A stretch of DNA of 10,815 nucleotides from positions 1-10,815 of the forward strand of contig JAJYAH010000168.1 in assembly GCA_021779635.1 (NCBI GenBank). The letters run 5' to 3'. This DNA comes from Pseudomonadota bacterium. GTDB taxonomy: Bacteria > Pseudomonadota > Alphaproteobacteria > Rhizobiales > Xanthobacteraceae. The notes beneath the pieces were generated by a model, which did no database searches, was not told where the DNA came from, and saw nothing but the letters and a program-made list of their open reading frames with translations. Shown one piece after another: positions 9,001-10,815 of this stretch (its first letter is position 1; every line of letters begins with the position of its first letter). The translations under genes and the position numbers were made by a program.

Positions 9001-9490
9001 AGCGGAAGCCTATCTTCTCCGACGCGCCCAGGCACTGACCTTGCGTTGGACAATGGAGCGATATCGCGAGCGCCAACAGAACCCACTTCTGGCACGCGGT
9101 TCGGAGCTGTTCAGGGTCCTCACCTGCGGCCGTTATCGGGAGCTAACGATCGATTATGAGCGCTCAGTACCACGCCTGATAGGCTTGTGCGACGATGGCG
9201 AGAATGCGGTCGGGATTGAGGCGATGAGCGACGGCACTGTGGACCAGCTGTATCTGGCACTGCGCATCGCCGGGATCGAGCAAGCGCTGAAGGCCGGTGT
9301 GCGCCTGCCGTTTCTGGCAGACGACCTCTTTATTAATTTCGACGACGACCGGGCACGCGCCGGATTGGAAGTGCTTGCTGAGCTCGCACGCTCTACCCAA
9401 GTGTTAATTTTCACCCACCATGCACACCTGCTTTCCCTGGCGCGCAGCGTGGTTGGGGAAGCTAATCTGTCTGTTTGCGAACTTCCTTAG
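6032..9490 (+). CDS. yhaN: SbcC/Rad50-like coiled-coil ATPase, YhaN type
   Basis: This 1152-residue ABC-type ATPase has head segments at both ends joined by a long coiled coil. Walker A is GANEAGKST (33-41). It is followed by the LFGFPARTDYAFRF stretch and an FRRKKGNKDT segment that are characteristic of YhaN. Residues about 180-1020 are rich in E, R, A, Q and L with heptad character. The C-terminal head has FRVLTCGRYREL (about 1027-1038), an ABC signature-like MSDGTVDQLYLAL (from 1065), Walker B FLADD (1094-1098) and the H-loop THH (1128-1130). Known relatives pair with YhaO as an SbcCD-like machine: ATP binding closes the heads and gates the nuclease. There is no CxxC zinc hook (cysteines only at 17, 924, 1032, 1053 and 1149), unlike classical SbcC/Rad50. 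The acidic pair in Walker B is DD rather than DE. The gene is intact, and I found no clear terminator after its TAG. Confidence 0.93.
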   Translation: MRFRELELVRYARFEDCRLRFREGAPDLHVIFGANEAGKSTTLAAISDLLFGFPARTDYAFRFAMPLLRVGAVLEEEGLSFAFRRKKGNKDTVLGVDDKPIDEQPLTAMLHGQERDVFRLSWSLDHLRLREGGKAIVDAGNDLSRTLFAAGQGLGDVAELLSALEKEADAIWGPRASDKRAYTRADRAYTEAKRQLRETQLRPGDWKAAKTTMETADRELAELEERRNAALKELRRIERLRRVLGPVREREALRMDLERMDAVLLPPSLEADAAKALEEAGEAERKRATALDMLNEREQRLAELQIDGAVLATREQIEELPGVRGAIDKALDDLDRLKVRLEASRNRIAAIRADLGLGDAAGPNAKALPSRLAVEELRSLMAESIQLEAGLQGLKTSAAQGQQRRERYAADLAALDSPGELDGLAAAVKAAERLGEIDEMAARQARQVETARRDYDLALERLKPWSGDGEALVRLIVPADGTIDAARAAAGRALDAEQQAAREAADLVEERERLDLQRRDLSEAGQAVSAEALEAARQARDADWQRLKARIAAPEPVPTSDTGPFEAAMKNADVLADHRFASAKESAQLSQIEAQQHQILLRISQAEDRREAASRSRNTAQQEWQATLASLALPALEPVVLRDWLQRRDAALERWDAAQRAQDELRMTQEGRAGAAHTLRAILGLEAAGKGDALAPLLEQARSELQQAEEIRRQRESLTQKLAEADEQLLGVHQQLTGQQAQVSAWRSRWDVAVAQTGLAFPPEGGEARLGILEELRSETAASAELQHRIDTISDDAAGFEARLTELAQRLGEAIQDRRGGEILEALRARLDAAKAANAKQTAWKQEAEEYALAAREAESRLQASEAALAELRRIAGAQDRVSAAEALEASRRRRSLERRLHELEVQIAQLSDGLALDDLIGPCLAADPDSLPGEAEKVQRRLEALQAEIREMASRQALAKDNFVRMDSGERALQASADMQEAAAEMAAQAEAYLLRRAQALTLRWTMERYRERQQNPLLARGSELFRVLTCGRYRELTIDYERSVPRLIGLCDDGENAVGIEAMSDGTVDQLYLALRIAGIEQALKAGVRLPFLADDLFINFDDDRARAGLEVLAELARSTQVLIFTHHAHLLSLARSVVGEANLSVCELP

Positions 9491-10015
9491 GCGGCGATCT
9501 GACTACCGTTGACGCAGGAGTAATAGCATTATCGTCGGGTCTACATGGTGCTGCAACGCCTTCACGAGCGTGAGCCCGGTTCAGCCTGGAGCCTAAGGGC
9601 ACTCAGGGCAGGTTTTGACAGGGTGTCAGGATTTAACGCCTGATCGCGGCCTAAATAGCTCCGACACTGCTACTTCCGTTCGGTTGACCGGTTGCCACCA
9701 GAACCTTCCGCAGGTTTATCGACGACCACCGCTGTCGATTGGCATGCCGCCGCATGTCTTGTACCCGCGCGGATCGGCAAGTGAAATCCAAGGCGATTCG
9801 GGAGGCTGAGGAAGTTTATCCGAGTGCGTCCGCGCGCTGATCGGCGTCGGACTCCCAACGTTTCGCGCGGATGGATCAATGGGTAAGTGGGCTACTTCTC
9901 GGCCGGGAACCCCTTTTTGGATCAACATTCACGGCACATCACTCATAGGAACATCTTGCATGCGCGCCCCTCACCATCTCCTGCTCATGTGTTCCACCAT
10001 CCTGATGTACTACGG
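9491..10015. other. Gene-poor region after yhaN; no supported gene
   Basis: About 520 bases hold only short reading frames of fewer than 75 codons, with no recognisable motif and none clearly preceded by a ribosome site. I see no tRNA, no strong GC hairpin followed by a T run, and no transposon end. Sampled G+C is near 52% from 9901 onward, well below yhaN. The stretch is best read as degraded or non-coding junction sequence between the operon and the phage remnant. Confidence 0.5.
9616..9628. repeat. Short perfect inverted repeat TGACA-GGG-TGTCA
   Basis: Five-base arms surround a three-base centre, 126 bases after the yhaN stop. It could be a protein-binding site. It is too short and has no U tract, so it does not qualify as a rho-independent terminator. 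Chance occurrence is plausible. Confidence 0.2.
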
Positions 10016-10240
10016 TCAGAATTCAGAGGAGTTAGAATTACTGAACCAGACGAGCGCATGGGAGGTGGAGTCTACCTGATCGTCGTATTTCCCGTTTGGG
10101 AAGATCGTCAGTTCGTCCAGGTAGTTCTCAAGCCACGCGATTGCACCAAAACATAAGCGGCGAAGTAGCATTCGGAGATCTAAAGCGGCACAGCAAATCG
10201 ATGCGTTCACGGAGTCGCGTTCCGCCGGGGAGAGAGCCAT
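10016..10240 (-). pseudogene. Phage terminase large subunit, C-terminal remnant
   Basis: The minus-strand frame ending at the TGA at 10016-10018 encodes WLENYLDELTIFPNGKYDDQ, then VDSTSHALVWF. This is the hallmark C-terminal end of phage terminase large subunits (the COG5362/TIGR01630 type), where the pattern is WL..Y..EL..FP.GK.DDQVDS..QAL.W. DDQVD is encoded at 10070-10084, and its acidic residues belong to the nuclease domain of the family. In a phage this enzyme cuts and packages the genome into the capsid. The resemblance is clear from about 10150 down to 10040. Upstream, up to an ATG at 10240, only faint similarity remains (DSV spaced about as DKV is in relatives). The ATPase domain and more than 400 expected residues are missing, so this is a fragment. 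It is in lower-GC sequence, consistent with transferred DNA. The exact 5' limit is uncertain. Confidence 0.75.
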
Positions 10241-10271
10241 CTCTAGACAACTTCGGAGCTCGTTCCGGCGA

Positions 10272-10815
10272 ATGATGGTCGGAGCGTTCTATCACTGGAC
10301 AATGTTTCGAAGAATGCCAGAGACTGGCCCTACAAGCGCCAGCTATAGACTGGATCTCGTCGAGAGTGGGGTGCAAAGGATCGTCAAAGGCCGCATGTTT
10401 CGCAACGCCCAAGGTGGGCGCAAGATGGCGCGCCTCGAAGAGTACGCGACGGACTTTCTACAGCTTCTTGAGGGCTCTACAAAGCTCTTTCCCGAGCAGG
10501 TCCAGAGGAGAGGGTTCAAGGAAACCGTCGAACGTTACTGGAAAGAGAGTTTCACGCTGGACGGGAAACGCAGGGCTGGCCCGGAAGGACAACCAGTCCA
10601 GGTCAATCCTCCGAAGCTGGCGAGGCTTCTGAAGAAGGACGCCATCGTCTGGAAGCACTATGATCGGTTGGGCGGCTTCTCAAGCGAGTTCGTGGAGCAG
10701 ATACTTTCGGAGAACGACTCCACCTTGTCCGAGATTGCGTCCGATCTCCTCGGCTCCGAGGCGCTTCATGGTGAACTCCATGAGGGCCTCAAGGACTGCG
10801 TTCGCTCGATGTATT
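10272..10815 (+). CDS. Unrecognised protein, partial (runs off the right edge)
   Basis: A plus-strand frame is open from the stop at 10122-10124 to the window end. It gives 181 visible codons from the first ATG at 10272. The product is charged and mostly helical in character, with segments such as MARLEEYATDFLQLLEG and AIVWKHYDRLGGFSSEFV. I see no signal peptide, membrane segment or known catalytic motif. The start is uncertain. ATGs occur at 10272, 10275, 10302, 10314, 10395 and 10425, and the last has the best ribosome site (AAGGTGG at 10411-10417, 7 bases away). Sampled G+C is about 56%, below the left-hand genes. It is divergent from the terminase remnant, so it may be cargo or another remnant of the same element. 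I assign no function. Confidence 0.6.
   Translation, partial: MMVGAFYHWTMFRRMPETGPTSASYRLDLVESGVQRIVKGRMFRNAQGGRKMARLEEYATDFLQLLEGSTKLFPEQVQRRGFKETVERYWKESFTLDGKRRAGPEGQPVQVNPPKLARLLKKDAIVWKHYDRLGGFSSEFVEQILSENDSTLSEIASDLLGSEALHGELHEGLKDCVRSMY

Noticed and set aside
9491..9620. Rho-independent terminator after yhaN
   Set aside because: Small hairpins such as TCACGAGCGTGA exist, but none has a long GC stem followed by a T run.
9615..9643. TTGACA at 9615-9620 as a promoter -35 box
   Set aside because: No acceptable -10 hexamer is found 16-18 bases downstream, and no supported plus-strand gene follows.
9887..10156. Plus-strand frame of 89 codons
   Set aside because: It overlaps the terminase remnant on the opposite strand, which carries the recognisable motif. 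The plus-strand product has none.

Overview
The window looks like part of a high-GC bacterial chromosome, most likely a proteobacterium. Three yhaN lines that I counted by hand average about 68% G+C. It holds a locus of DNA-processing machines next to the debris of a phage. The lineage is inferred from base composition and gene families only. No rRNA or tRNA gene and no taxonomic marker is present.

Left part (1-4721, minus strand): one very large gene, cut by the left edge, encodes at least 1573 residues of a superfamily 1 DNA/RNA helicase of the DUF4011 type. It has a beta-rich N-terminus, a transglutaminase-like domain, the DUF4011 region, and a helicase core split by about 600 residues of helical insertion. 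Its last helicase motif and any C-terminal nuclease lie outside the window.

Middle (4779-9490, plus strand): a two-gene operon is transcribed divergently from the helicase after a 57-base spacer. The first gene is an SbcD/Mre11-like exonuclease of the YhaO type. The second, joined by a TGATG stop/start overlap, is an SbcC/Rad50-like coiled-coil ATPase of the YhaN type. Together they should form an SbcCD-like complex that processes DNA ends or structures.

Right part (9491-10815): G+C drops to about 52-56% in sampled lines and the order decays. About 520 bases carry no convincing gene. They are followed by the C-terminal remnant of a phage terminase large subunit on the minus strand (10016 to about 10162). 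An unrecognised plus-strand reading frame then runs off the right edge.

Taken together, a DUF4011 helicase head-to-head with a YhaO/YhaN pair beside a prophage remnant suggests an accessory region, perhaps a defence island. That the helicase and the nuclease pair work together is my inference from their arrangement.
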